A stretch of 60,508 nt of DNA from positions 1 through 60,508 of the IMG/VR virus record IMGVR_UViG_3300026473_000272; one strand, given 5' to 3'. The DNA comes from a virus. Shown piece after piece: positions 7,567-15,933 of the stretch. The translations under genes and the position numbers were made by a program. Numbering within the stretch: position 1 is the stretch's first letter; each line of letters starts with the position of its first letter. Under the pieces are notes generated by a model. The model searched no databases. It saw only the letters and a program-made list of their open reading frames with translations, and was not told the DNA's origin.

Positions 7567-7964
7567 TGATTAGTACTATTATGCCCACAGGTAGATATGT
7601 GCAGGTGTCAGGAGGCGGCGCCAGCACATACGTCAATAACTATTCTGGTTCACAGGGTGTCGGCAACATGCGATACAATACCAGTATGCAATGCATGGAA
7701 GTCTTTGACGGTCAGAACTGGCAAAAGATAAACATGGCAACCGCTTCAGTTGGCCTAAATCACGAAGCAGAGTCATTGCTAGACTGGGCCCGTGATAAAC
7801 GTGCCGAAGAACTACAGTGGAAATCATTGGCTGAAACTAACTCCGCTGTTAAAATAGCATTAGAAAATCTAGAAAAAGCAAAACAACAACTAAAAATAAC
7901 TGCGACATTGGCACAAGAAACATCACGTGACTATGGAGAAGTTATGGAACAGGCAAGCCCATAA
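7566..7964 (+). CDS. Phage protein with fibre-like N-terminus and coiled-coil end
   Basis: 132 residues. Residues 1-55 contain MRYNTSMQCMEVFDGQNWQKI, a pattern like the 'YDG..W' repeats of tail-fibre proteins, including those at the right end of this window. Residues 60-130 are helical and probably coiled coil (AESLLDWARDKRAEELQWK, ALENLEKAKQQLKI). It lies between the clamp and the DpdA-like gene with 1-2 bp joins, so it belongs to the same transcript. Function unknown. Confidence 0.65.
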   Translation: MISTIMPTGRYVQVSGGGASTYVNNYSGSQGVGNMRYNTSMQCMEVFDGQNWQKINMATASVGLNHEAESLLDWARDKRAEELQWKSLAETNSAVKIALENLEKAKQQLKITATLAQETSRDYGEVMEQASP

Positions 7965-7965
7965 T

Positions 7966-9507
7966 ATGAAAAGACAAATACACCTTACACCATTGCAGAA
8001 AGATTATGCTGTATATCTACCTGCTATCAGTAGTTTTTACAGCACCTATGTAGCTAAACAACGACTCGAAGAGTTTGTGCCTAACGACCGTATTCCTAAA
8101 GGAATGGATCGAGGTATCGAAGGAATGAACTTTCTTAACGAAGAAGAAGGTTACTTTACCTATACCTATGCGCTGTATTCTGCAGGACATGCTCAGTTAG
8201 ATCTCCAGAAAAGCCTTGAGCAAGAATCAATGATACAGCAACGTAATAGAGGTCGTACCGTTATCGTAGGAGATTCCGGCGGATATCAGATTGGTAAAGG
8301 TGTTCTTAAGTTTGATTGGTTGAACTTCGAAGGTGCAGAAGCTAACAAGACTCGTAAAAAGATTCTTGAGTGGTTAGAACTAACTGCTGACTGGTCTATG
8401 ATGCTGGACGTTCCGACTTGGGCGTGTGACCACATTCACAGTCCAAAGACTGGGCTAAAGACTTTTGAAGACTGTCTAGAAAAGACTCGCTTCAATAACA
8501 AATATTTCCTTGATAATCGCCTAGGGCAAACTAAATGGCTTAATGTGCTTCAAGGTGGTGACTGGGATACTGCACAACAATGGTACGAAGGTGTTAAAGA
8601 GTTTAGCGATCCTAATGGCCCCTATGCTGGTAAAGAAGCAGAAGGATGGGCCTTTGGTGGTGCCAACATGTGCAAGATGGACATTACCCTCAAACGTTTG
8701 ATGGTGATGCGTGACGAAGGAATGTTAACCGGTAAGAACTGGATCCACTTCCTGGGTACAGCACAGTTAGACTGGAGTTGTTACCTAACACAGATCCAAC
8801 GTCAAATCCGTAAGCACATCAATCCAGAACTGACTATTAGCTTTGACTGCGCTAGTCCATTTATTGCTACAGCTCACGGCCTTGTTTACACTAATGCACA
8901 ACATCTTAACAAGCGTTGGTCAGTAATCATGGACAAGGCTCCTGATAATAAGGCACTAGCAGGCAGCGATATTCCGTTTCCTTTTGAAAGCGAGTTTGGT
9001 AGCAGATTAACAATGGGGGATATCTGCTATATGGCTCCCGGTATGCTAAACAAACTTGGCAAAGAAGGTAAGACTAGTTGGGATAGTTTTGCATATGCTC
9101 TAATGATGGGTCATAATGTAGAATGTCATATCAAGGCAGTACAACGTGCTCAACAGTTAATGGATATCGAATGCACTAGATTCAAACCAGATTGGCGTAA
9201 CTGGGGTCTCGAAGGCAAGAAAGAGATCGAGTTAAGCGAATGGGTTCCTAGAAAGATCCTTTATTTCGGCACATTCATCGAAGAACTGTTTAATACTAAA
9301 GATAAAACAGAAGCATTTGATCTTATCAATAATGCCGGTGGATTCTTAAAGAGTCTCGAAGGTGCTCGACTACAAGGTGGTCCTGCTGATAACGAGTTTA
9401 ATAACTTGTTTGATTGGGGTGATGCCAAAAAAACTGATCCTGAAAACTTTGATCAACAGGATGATGACGATTTACGTGCTTTAGAAACCGAACTTACACA
9501 GGAGTAA
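7966..9507 (+). CDS. dpdA: DpdA-type 7-deazaguanine DNA transglycosylase (TGT superfamily)
   Basis: 513 residues with the signatures of the tRNA-guanine transglycosylase fold: GDSGGYQIG at 102-110 (D103 matches the general-base Asp of TGT's DSGGFQ), LDVPTWACD near 148-155, WAFGG near 228-232, and ISFDCASPF at 291-299, where D294 matches the nucleophile of TGT's FDC motif. The CxCxxC zinc site of tRNA TGTs is not visible and the protein is longer, as in phage DpdA enzymes that swap guanine in DNA for preQ0 or its derivatives. FolE and QueE in the same operon supply that pathway. The start is the ATG at 7966, one base after the previous stop; an in-frame 7927 would lie inside the previous gene. 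The alternative is a TGT paralog of other substrate. Confidence 0.8.
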   Translation: MKRQIHLTPLQKDYAVYLPAISSFYSTYVAKQRLEEFVPNDRIPKGMDRGIEGMNFLNEEEGYFTYTYALYSAGHAQLDLQKSLEQESMIQQRNRGRTVIVGDSGGYQIGKGVLKFDWLNFEGAEANKTRKKILEWLELTADWSMMLDVPTWACDHIHSPKTGLKTFEDCLEKTRFNNKYFLDNRLGQTKWLNVLQGGDWDTAQQWYEGVKEFSDPNGPYAGKEAEGWAFGGANMCKMDITLKRLMVMRDEGMLTGKNWIHFLGTAQLDWSCYLTQIQRQIRKHINPELTISFDCASPFIATAHGLVYTNAQHLNKRWSVIMDKAPDNKALAGSDIPFPFESEFGSRLTMGDICYMAPGMLNKLGKEGKTSWDSFAYALMMGHNVECHIKAVQRAQQLMDIECTRFKPDWRNWGLEGKKEIELSEWVPRKILYFGTFIEELFNTKDKTEAFDLINNAGGFLKSLEGARLQGGPADNEFNNLFDWGDAKKTDPENFDQQDDDDLRALETELTQE

Positions 9508-9510
9508 CAC

Positions 9511-9702
9511 ATGTATGAACTCAGAATCAAACATCTCGAAGAAACACACAGTATGCTCAACAAAAAGATCGACAATTTGGAAAGAACAGGCGTCTTTAAC
9601 GACCTAGAACTTGAAACTTTGAAGAAACAGAGGTTGCATTTAAAGGATGAAATCTCTATAATGAAAGATAAGCAAAAACGTTATCAGGAAGATAATGACT
9701 GA
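9511..9702 (+). CDS. DUF465/YdcH-like small coiled-coil protein
   Basis: 63 residues, helical throughout. The pattern LEETHSMLNKKIDNLE ... DLELETLKKQRLHLKDEI matches the DUF465 (YdcH/SlyX-like) layout: a conserved His/leucine heptad, a turn, then L..LKK..L.LKDEI. Members are small coiled coils of unclear role. AGGAG precedes the ATG. The stop overlaps the next start region by 8 bp. Confidence 0.65.
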   Translation: MYELRIKHLEETHSMLNKKIDNLERTGVFNDLELETLKKQRLHLKDEISIMKDKQKRYQEDND

Positions 9703-9850
9703 CAAATGCACAACCTGCGGTAAAACATACAGCATAACTTGTGATTGGAATCAAGGACGCTGTCCAAACCATCCACCTTATTTCAATCCACATTCATTGC
9801 GATTCTATAATCTTCTAAAATCAATCAAAAATCTCTTTAAGAAAGACTAA
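9695..9850 (+). CDS. Small zinc-finger-like phage protein (51 aa)
   Basis: A 51-codon gene, ATG at 9695 to TAA at 9848-9850, filling the space between two annotated neighbours. The product has CTTCG, then C16, CPNHPP and a basic hydrophobic C-terminus (SLRFYNLLKSIKNLFKKD). The C-x2-C...C...C-x2-H set could bind one zinc ion. Similar 'CPNHPP' mini-proteins are, to my recollection, frequent in marine T4-like phages. Function unknown. Confidence 0.7.
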   Translation: MTDKCTTCGKTYSITCDWNQGRCPNHPPYFNPHSLRFYNLLKSIKNLFKKD

Positions 9851-9851
9851 A

Positions 9852-10406
9852 ATGGATCAAGTATATCTGATCAAACCACTCGAAAAGAAAAGCATTGTCT
9901 ATCACGTCGAGATGTTTCGTGAAAACTCAGATGGAACTATAAGCTGGTTCAATATGGACGAAACTTTCCGTTGGGGGCAAGGATTCGTCGAGGGAGACAT
10001 GGACGTCAATCTTCCCCGATCTGATGATCCGGTTGCATATGCCAAAACACAACCAGGATGGGGCTGCGAGTTCGATGACAGTATCAGCATAGATTTTGAG
10101 TTCAGCGAAGATATCACCGTTGAAGAACAAGAAGCTATCCGAGAAGAATACTATAACGGTGGTGCTGGATGGTTGTTTGATGGTGAACACGATTGGCAAG
10201 AAGAAGATAGTGCCGTCCATATTTACGCACCGTTTGAAGTTACCCTCTGCAGCGAAAATGGTGATTTTATTCGAGAAGTGGTCTTGCGTTCTAGAGAAGA
10301 AATCAATAAAATATACGAAGAACAGAAAGTTTTTGCGTCAGCTGACTCAGGACTTCCTATTCAAACCGAAAATCAACTAGCCAGAGAAAACGGATTCGAA
10401 CTATGA
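9852..10406 (+). CDS. Conserved acidic phage protein, unknown
   Basis: 184 residues, acidic, with many Trp and Asp/Glu residues (TFRWGQGFVEGDMDV, GWGCEFDDSISIDFEFSEDI, GGAGWLFDGEHDWQEEDS). The alternating pattern suggests a mostly beta fold. The start follows the previous TAA by one base; its end overlaps the next ATG (ATGA). No family recognised, and no catalytic motif visible. Confidence 0.7.
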   Translation: MDQVYLIKPLEKKSIVYHVEMFRENSDGTISWFNMDETFRWGQGFVEGDMDVNLPRSDDPVAYAKTQPGWGCEFDDSISIDFEFSEDITVEEQEAIREEYYNGGAGWLFDGEHDWQEEDSAVHIYAPFEVTLCSENGDFIREVVLRSREEINKIYEEQKVFASADSGLPIQTENQLARENGFEL

Positions 10407-10954
10407 AGCGCGATTACTCAACAGGTATCACTGACACCGCCTCCTTCTTTGTAGGTGTAGAAGTAGAACATACTCCTGCATATAAAATGAAGACTCTGTT
10501 TGTAGTAGGAGTTCAAGATCCAGCGATTATTTTGCACATCGCTAACGACACACAACCCCTTCTCGACGAGTCTAGGCGCATTAAACATATCTATTTCGGT
10601 GCTAACCAGAGTTTTCCTAAGTTAGCTGTCAACGATGCTGACGGTTGGGGTGAATGGGAATACATGATCGAAGAATGCCTCGATGCAGGTTACTGGTGTA
10701 CCTTAGACTTAGACGTTGCTCAGGTCGAAGGTCTATTAGAAAGCGGCCTTGTTGAGAATAGAAAGTTTATTCCTCAGATCAGTGTAAAGATTCCCTATCT
10801 CTCACAGCTAGGATATAATGCTACACTAAAGATTGACGACAAGGATTTTGATGCAACTAATCATGGGGTTTGGTGCCATAACCTGCATGACCTACTCGGA
10901 AGAGATCGCTTCACAAGTTGGGATCAATATGGCAAAGACGAAATAATCAAATGA
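10403..10954 (+). CDS. Conserved phage protein with FVGVEVEHTPAY motif
   Basis: 183 residues. The N-terminal segment SFFVGVEVEHTPAYKMKTLFVVG is followed by an alternating beta/alpha pattern (HIYFGANQSF, GYWCTLDLDVAQVEGLL, QISVKIPYLSQLGYNATLKI) and a His-rich turn NHGVWCHNLHDLLGRDRF. This could be a small alpha/beta barrel-like fold. I have no secure family. It lies in the DpdA/QueD-like/FolE operon, so a part in base modification is possible but not shown. Confidence 0.65.
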   Translation: MKRDYSTGITDTASFFVGVEVEHTPAYKMKTLFVVGVQDPAIILHIANDTQPLLDESRRIKHIYFGANQSFPKLAVNDADGWGEWEYMIEECLDAGYWCTLDLDVAQVEGLLESGLVENRKFIPQISVKIPYLSQLGYNATLKIDDKDFDATNHGVWCHNLHDLLGRDRFTSWDQYGKDEIIK

Positions 10955-11286
10955 ATATTTTTGATAAATGGTTGTACGGCAAAGTCCGTGACATGTGGGA
11001 AAATAAGGATAGGTACGAAGAAGCTGTCAACTATAAAGAATCAAGGAACATAAAAATGGGCACTGGTATGATTGGCGCACAAGCGATGGTAGAAGTTGGC
11101 AGGTCTGTCGATGCAAACGGATTTAACTTAAAAGTCTACAAAGCAAACGGCGGAACGATTATCGAAACACGAAAGTATGATAATAAGCGTGATACGAGTA
11201 GCAACGGGCTTTACATTGTTACCGATGATAAAGACCTTGGGGAAGAAATAGGTAAGATCATTACTATGGAAGGACTTAAATCATGA
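10951..11286 (+). CDS. Small conserved phage protein
   Basis: 111 residues from ATG 10951 (overlapping the previous TGA) in preference to the in-frame 10918, which lies inside the upstream gene. Helical N-terminus (MNIFDKWLYGKVRDMWENKDRYEEA) then a beta-rich region (NLKVYKANGGTIIETRKYD ... LYIVTDDKDLGEEIGKII). Unknown function; the downstream overlap (11283-11286) ties it into the operon. Confidence 0.65.
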   Translation: MNIFDKWLYGKVRDMWENKDRYEEAVNYKESRNIKMGTGMIGAQAMVEVGRSVDANGFNLKVYKANGGTIIETRKYDNKRDTSSNGLYIVTDDKDLGEEIGKIITMEGLKS

Positions 11287-11495
11287 GAGTAACTAAAGAG
11301 TTTATAGTAAAAGAAAACGAAGGTTTTCGAGTTCGTGTAAAAGCTGTGCCTTGTCTTTCTCCTAAAGAACTAATCGCACTAGATTTTATCCAAGAAAGCC
11401 TAAATAAAGGCAAGGTAGTAGATTCTAGCACTTATAACTTCTTTATGACCAAAGAAGAAATCAACGATCTAGTAGAAGGACTACAACAGATATGA
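11283..11495 (+). CDS. Small phage protein, unknown (70 aa)
   Basis: 70 residues, overlapping both neighbours by 4 bp. The N-terminus MRVTKEFIVKENEGFRVRVKAV is beta-like and the C-terminus (PKELIALDFIQESL, MTKEEINDLVEGLQQI) helical. No family recognised. Confidence 0.6.
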   Translation: MRVTKEFIVKENEGFRVRVKAVPCLSPKELIALDFIQESLNKGKVVDSSTYNFFMTKEEINDLVEGLQQI

Positions 11496-11887
11496 TTATC
11501 CGACAGGACATTCGTCCTAACAAAATGATCTGGGTCACTTTCCGTAAAGAAGGTATTCACTGCTTTCCGGCGGCGGCCACAGATCCTAACCTAGCTACAG
11601 GAGATGAATACGATGTATCGTTTCTTGCCACTCCTCATCGCCATATCTTTCACTTCAGGGTGTGGATCAGTGTGCAGCACAATGACAGGGACATCGAGTT
11701 CATCCAGTTCAAACGATGGCTCGAGTCGTTGTATAATGGTCAAGATTCCGTTTTGAAGCTTGACTACAAGAGTTGCGAAATGATGTCAGATGATTTATAT
11801 GACATGATTTCACAAAAGTATCCAAATCGTGAGATTTGGATTGAGGTCTCCGAAGACGGAGAAAATGGTTCATTCATCAAATACTAA
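11492..11887 (+). CDS. QueD/6-pyruvoyl-tetrahydropterin synthase-like protein with degenerate active site
   Basis: 131 residues, the usual size of this T-fold family. PHRHIFHFRVWISV (48-61) matches the zinc-binding HxH strand of QueD, DIEFIQFKRWLESL (67-80) matches its 'vvDF..lk' segment, LDYKSCE (90-96) sits where QueD has LDHxxLN, and IEVSEDGENGSFIKY (117-131) matches the 'V.V.ET....A.Y' pterin-binding end with E121. Compared with active enzymes, the first zinc histidine, the catalytic cysteine (Ser43 at that place) and the catalytic histidine (Tyr92) appear lost. It may be a repurposed or structural relative. The operon context with FolE, QueE and DpdA supports the link. Confidence 0.5.
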   Translation: MIIRQDIRPNKMIWVTFRKEGIHCFPAAATDPNLATGDEYDVSFLATPHRHIFHFRVWISVQHNDRDIEFIQFKRWLESLYNGQDSVLKLDYKSCEMMSDDLYDMISQKYPNREIWIEVSEDGENGSFIKY

Positions 11888-11896
11888 GGAACAATG

Positions 11897-12151
11897 ATGA
11901 GTAAAAACTACAAGGATTTCAAATATTTTGAAAGACGTCCTGACATCGTCAAAATCTTTGACGATCTAGATGCGTACCTCGACTTCTGCAGGTTTGAGTT
12001 ACGTGAGTTCAATCCCGCAGATCTTTACAAGAAAGATTCTGCAAACTATCAGGCTTATCTAGCAAGTAAGCGTCCACGTAGACCTTGGGTCGATCGTGGT
12101 GAACGTTCTCATAATGGTCAAAGACCACATTACAACCGCAGGGGCAACTAA
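11897..12151 (+). CDS. Conserved small basic phage protein
   Basis: 84 residues. ATG 11897 is preferred to ATG 11894 because AAGGA at 11886-11890 then stands six bases away. MSKNYKDFKYFERRPDIVKIFDDLDAYLDFCRFELREFNPADLY is well-ordered; the tail (KRPRRPWVDRGERSHNGQRPHYNRRGN) is strongly basic and likely flexible, possibly nucleic-acid-binding. No family recognised. Overlaps the next gene by TAATG. Confidence 0.6.
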   Translation: MSKNYKDFKYFERRPDIVKIFDDLDAYLDFCRFELREFNPADLYKKDSANYQAYLASKRPRRPWVDRGERSHNGQRPHYNRRGN

Positions 12152-13248
12152 TGGCAAGGGTTTTCCTAGTAGATTTGGAATCAGTTGAAACTCGTTACAC
12201 TTGCGAATGGAAAACCCATTTCCCTGCACTTCTCAAAAAGGAGGGGCATGATGTTCAAGTTATCGATGGCCCTACGGATATTCCTGCGGCCACTACTCCT
12301 GGTGCTTTTCTTAATTTTGGTGGCACCAATATATACAAGTCTAGTCAAGTTGAGAAAATTGGCAGACTATTTTGCTCCGGATCAGTGGGCCCTGGTGATC
12401 ATTTTATTTTTGCAGATGCTTGGCATCCTGGGATCATTAACCTCAAATACATGAGCGAACTTCTTGGCATTCCTGTCAAGATTCATGCTCTATGGCATGC
12501 TGGCAGTTATGATCCTCAAGACTTCTTAGGACGCCTTATTGGTAATGCTCCTTGGGTTAGAAACGCTGAGAAGAGTTTCTATCATTCAATCGATTATAAC
12601 TACTTTGCCACAGAGTTCCATGTAAGACTGTTCTTCGATGAACTCTTACATGGAGGAATCCCTAGCGAGAATCCTTGGTACTACGAAGACTGGGAAGAGC
12701 GTTACGATAGCGGTAAAATCGTTCGCTCTGGATGGCCCATGGAATATATGAAAGATACTTTGGTCATGTATAAGAATATGCCAAAGCGCGATCTTATCTT
12801 ATTTCCACATCGTATCGCTCCGGAGAAACAGATAGAGATATTTCAAGATCTAAAAGAACATCTTCCTCAATACGAGTTTGTAGTCTGTCAAGAACAACAG
12901 CTCACTAAAAGAGAATATCATAACATGCTCGGAGAGGCCAAACTAGTGTTTAGTGCAAACCTGCAAGAAACATTGGGTATTAGTTGGTACGAAGGTGCTA
13001 TCGTAGATGCTATTCCTATGGTTCCAGATCGTTTAAGCTACAGCGAAATGGCAATGGAAGATTTCAAATATCCTAGTGAATGGACTGAGTCGTTTGATGC
13101 CTATACCAAGCATAGAAACGCAGTCGTAGACAGAGTCCAACACTACATGGAAAATTATAAATCTTACCTCCCCCGCCTAAATAAACAGGTAGATCGATTA
13201 ACAGAAAACTTTTTTAGTTGCAATAAGTTACTAGAGAAGTTAAAATAA
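12151..13248 (+). CDS. GT-B fold glycosyltransferase (GT4-like)
   Basis: 365 residues with two Rossmann-like halves. The C-terminal half has LILFPHRIAPEKQIEIF (215-231) and ETLGISWYEGAIVDAIPMV (273-291), the E-x7-E donor-binding motif of retaining GT-B enzymes (E273, E281). The donor and acceptor are unknown. It sits inside the nucleotide/base-modification operon and far from the sugar island at 23-41 kb, so a nucleic-acid acceptor, as with the T4 DNA glucosyltransferases, is worth considering; this is inference. The gene is followed by a 43-bp gap before FolE. Confidence 0.7.
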   Translation: MARVFLVDLESVETRYTCEWKTHFPALLKKEGHDVQVIDGPTDIPAATTPGAFLNFGGTNIYKSSQVEKIGRLFCSGSVGPGDHFIFADAWHPGIINLKYMSELLGIPVKIHALWHAGSYDPQDFLGRLIGNAPWVRNAEKSFYHSIDYNYFATEFHVRLFFDELLHGGIPSENPWYYEDWEERYDSGKIVRSGWPMEYMKDTLVMYKNMPKRDLILFPHRIAPEKQIEIFQDLKEHLPQYEFVVCQEQQLTKREYHNMLGEAKLVFSANLQETLGISWYEGAIVDAIPMVPDRLSYSEMAMEDFKYPSEWTESFDAYTKHRNAVVDRVQHYMENYKSYLPRLNKQVDRLTENFFSCNKLLEKLK

Positions 13249-13291
13249 TATACATTATGTCATCCACGACATTAACTCGGAGAAAATCAAC

Positions 13292-14035
13292 TTGGAAAAT
13301 AAAGAAACAGCATTAGACGTCATGTTCGGCGACGGCGGATATGAAGAAGCTTATCTTGGCGATCATATTCGCTTTAAGATGAAGCGTGAAGGCAAACGCT
13401 TTTGGGCCGGTGACAACATCAGCGACTACTTACACGAAGGCGATAAAGAACAACTAATCGACGAAGCGACAGAAGCATTTGAACTAGTGCTTGACCGTTT
13501 ACTGATCGATCGTGAAAGCGATCCTAACAGCAAGGGCACCGCTCGCCGACTAGCTAAAATGTATTTTAACGAAATAATGGCAGGAAGATATGACCCAGCA
13601 CCAGACGCAACAGCTTTCCCAAATGACACGCAGGATCGTTACGAAGGTATGCTGGTTGTTCGCAGTGAGCTTCGCAGTATGTGTAGCCATCATCACCAAC
13701 CTGTGGTTGGTGTTGCTTATATTGGTCTTATTGCTGCCGAGAAGCTCATTGGACTCTCAAAGTACACCCGCATCGCCCAGTGGTGTGCCCGACGTGGAAC
13801 TCTCCAGGAGGAACTTGCTAATGACATTGCTAGGGAAATCCAGAAAGCAACCGGAGCCAAAGACCTAGGAGTTTACATCCAGGCTACACATGGTTGCTGT
13901 GAGAATCGTGGCATCATGGCACACTCTAGTCTTACACAGACTACTGTCTTAAAGGGCGCCTTTAAAGATGATGCTGGAACGAAGAAAGAATTCTTTGACA
14001 ACATCAAAATGCAACAGGAGTTTGCACCTCGATGA
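13292..14035 (+). CDS. folE: GTP cyclohydrolase I
   Basis: 247 residues. It opens GTP to 7,8-dihydroneopterin triphosphate, the first step of both folate and 7-deazaguanine (preQ0) synthesis. The zinc site is visible: [10 protein letters not shown] (C131, H134) and HGCCENRG (C202 or C203). The segment [20 protein letters not shown] (156-175) matches the family's substrate-binding helix. The start is TTG at 13292 with GGAG nine bases upstream; the first in-frame ATG (13322) would remove only ten residues, so the exact N-terminus is uncertain. The stop overlaps guaC by 4 bp. Confidence 0.93.
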   Translation: MENKETALDVMFGDGGYEEAYLGDHIRFKMKREGKRFWAGDNISDYLHEGDKEQLIDEATEAFELVLDRLLIDRESDPNSKGTARRLAKMYFNEIMAGRYDPAPDATAFPNDTQDRYEGMLVVRSELRSMCSHHHQPVVGVAYIGLIAAEKLIGLSKYTRIAQWCARRGTLQEELANDIAREIQKATGAKDLGVYIQATHGCCENRGIMAHSSLTQTTVLKGAFKDDAGTKKEFFDNIKMQQEFAPR

Positions 14036-15051
14036 GAATCGAAGACGAAATCAAACTTGACTTCAAAGATGTTCTTATAAGGCCTAAAAGATCTACACTT
14101 TCTAGCAGAAAAGAAGTAGACCTGAATAGAACTTATAAGTTCAAATACAGCGGATGGGAATGGTCAGGTATTCCCATTATGGCATCAAACATGGATGGTG
14201 TCGGAACTATGGAAATGGCCGATGCACTATACTCTCAGAGAATGTTTACGTGCCTTGTAAAATCTTATACCGAAGATCAGTTTGAAGATCTTGTTGCTAA
14301 TGTCGGCGGAAACTATTTTGCAGTTAGCACAGGAACTAGTGATGCTGATTTTCAAAGACTTACTAGGATTATAAACAGCTATCCAGAAATTCATTTTATC
14401 TGTGTAGATGTTGCTAACGGGTATAGTGAACACTTTGGTGATTTTATTTCTAAAGTCCGTAAGACATTTCCTAAATGCACGATCATTGCCGGTAATGTTG
14501 TAACCGCAGACATGACACAGGAGTTAGTTTTACGTGGAGCAGATATTATTAAAGTGGGCATCGGTCCTGGGAGCGTTTGCACTACTCGTGTACAAACTGG
14601 CGTTGGTTATCCTCAGCTTAGTGCTATTATGGAGTGCGCTGATGCTGCTCATGGTCTTGGCGCTCATATCATCGCAGACGGCGGTTGTACCTGTCCAGGT
14701 GACGTGGCAAAAGCCTTTGGCGCTGGTGCTGACTTCGTTATGCTAGGCGGTATGCTAGCAGGACACGATGAAGGCGGAGGCCATATCGATAATGATAAGG
14801 TTATATTTTACGGAATGAGTTCAGAGACTGCTATGAATAAGCATAGCGGCGGTGTTGCAGAATATCGAAGCTCAGAAGGTCGTACTGTAGAAATCCCCTA
14901 TCGTGGTCCTGTACAGAAAACTGTACAAGATATACTAGGCGGCTTGCGTAGCACCTGCACGTATGTTGGTGCTCCTAGTCTTAAGCAGTTGAGTAAGTGT
15001 ACCACATTTATCCGTGTCAACAGACAGATCAACGATGTGTTCTTAAAATGA
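14032..15051 (+). CDS. guaC: GMP reductase
   Basis: 339 residues, collinear with E. coli GuaC from [20 protein letters not shown] to the C-terminus. It reduces GMP to IMP with NADPH. The catalytic cysteine is C183 in [11 protein letters not shown]; the flap and nucleotide-binding segments ([34 protein letters not shown]) are intact. In a phage that makes 7-deazaguanine from GTP this enzyme would drain GMP toward adenine nucleotides and could lower competition from normal guanine nucleotides. It overlaps folE upstream and the glycosylase gene downstream by 4 bp each, so all three should be made together. Confidence 0.96.
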   Translation: MRIEDEIKLDFKDVLIRPKRSTLSSRKEVDLNRTYKFKYSGWEWSGIPIMASNMDGVGTMEMADALYSQRMFTCLVKSYTEDQFEDLVANVGGNYFAVSTGTSDADFQRLTRIINSYPEIHFICVDVANGYSEHFGDFISKVRKTFPKCTIIAGNVVTADMTQELVLRGADIIKVGIGPGSVCTTRVQTGVGYPQLSAIMECADAAHGLGAHIIADGGCTCPGDVAKAFGAGADFVMLGGMLAGHDEGGGHIDNDKVIFYGMSSETAMNKHSGGVAEYRSSEGRTVEIPYRGPVQKTVQDILGGLRSTCTYVGAPSLKQLSKCTTFIRVNRQINDVFLK

Positions 15052-15482
15052 TACAACCACTTAAAGATGAACTAATGGTTCAACAACAGTTGCCTGCAAA
15101 GAACAAAAGAAATCGAGCTTGGCAACATATGGTCGGTGTGATCATGCTGAACCAAACTGGACGCAAACCAGTAAAATATGTACTGCCGTTATTCTTACAA
15201 AAATGGCCTACTCCCAAAAAGTTCTTATGGGCTCCGATAGACGAAGTCAAGGAGGTTATTTGGCCATTAGGAATGTACAATATTCGTTTCCAAAGACTCA
15301 AACTTATGACTGCTGATTTCTTGACTTGGGACGGAAATGATGCTACAATGTTATATGGAATAGGAAAATATGGTAGCGATAGTTATGAAATCTTTTTTAA
15401 GAAAAACTATACCGTACAACCTAAAGACAAAGAGTTGATTAGATATCTAAAGGAAGAAGTGAATGTTCCTGAAACTGCTTGA
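15048..15482 (+). CDS. MBD4-like HhH-GPD DNA glycosylase
   Basis: 144 residues, the size of the isolated catalytic domain of vertebrate MBD4. [14 protein letters not shown] (29-42) matches its 'LIATIFLNRT' helix, [16 protein letters not shown] (102-117) matches the helix-hairpin-helix LHGIGKYGNDSYRIFC, and QPKDKEL (124-130) places an aspartate, D127, exactly where MBD4 has its catalytic Asp (HPEDHKL). MBD4 removes T or U from mismatches with G. The phage enzyme may repair deaminated bases or excise a host or phage modified base. ATG 15048 (overlapping the guaC stop) is used, not an in-frame 14997. Confidence 0.8.
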   Translation: MIQPLKDELMVQQQLPAKNKRNRAWQHMVGVIMLNQTGRKPVKYVLPLFLQKWPTPKKFLWAPIDEVKEVIWPLGMYNIRFQRLKLMTADFLTWDGNDATMLYGIGKYGSDSYEIFFKKNYTVQPKDKELIRYLKEEVNVPETA

Positions 15483-15933
15483 TAAGCTAGGAAGAAAACG
15501 CATCATTTATGATCGCGTACACAACGAACCGTATCTCGAACGATACTATCTTTTCTTAAAAGATAGAGATCGTTTTCCCTTTAATGTATTCTTGCACAAG
15601 TTCTTGAAAGGTGATCCAGACGATGTGCATGATCACCCATGGCCTTATGCTACGCTAATCTTGAAAGGTGGCTACTATGAATGGGTACCTGAGTTTGATA
15701 GTAACGGTACTATGTTGGGTCAGCGCCGTCATTGGCGTGGCCCTGGTCACTTTAGGATCTGTAGTCCTAATTCTTATCATAGGATCGAACTGAAAGAAGG
15801 TGTTACTGCCTGGACATTGTTTATGCCAGGACCTCATAAGCGTGAATGGGGATTCTTAGTTAAGAACAAATGGATTCAACACGAACAATATCTTAAGGAG
15901 AGATATGAACAAGCTCATAATCGACCAGCATAA
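15463..15933 (+). CDS. Cupin-fold protein
   Basis: 156 residues. VHDHPWPYATLILKGGYYEW (about 55-74) is a cupin motif 1 with two histidines, and the region GPGHFRICSPNSYHRIEL (about 93-110) carries the motif 2 histidine. Small cupins bind a metal and are often sugar epimerases/isomerases or oxygenases; nothing in the sequence fixes a reaction. It overlaps the glycosylase by 20 bp and the next gene by 29 bp, tight translational coupling. Confidence 0.75.
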   Translation: MFLKLLDKLGRKRIIYDRVHNEPYLERYYLFLKDRDRFPFNVFLHKFLKGDPDDVHDHPWPYATLILKGGYYEWVPEFDSNGTMLGQRRHWRGPGHFRICSPNSYHRIELKEGVTAWTLFMPGPHKREWGFLVKNKWIQHEQYLKERYEQAHNRPA

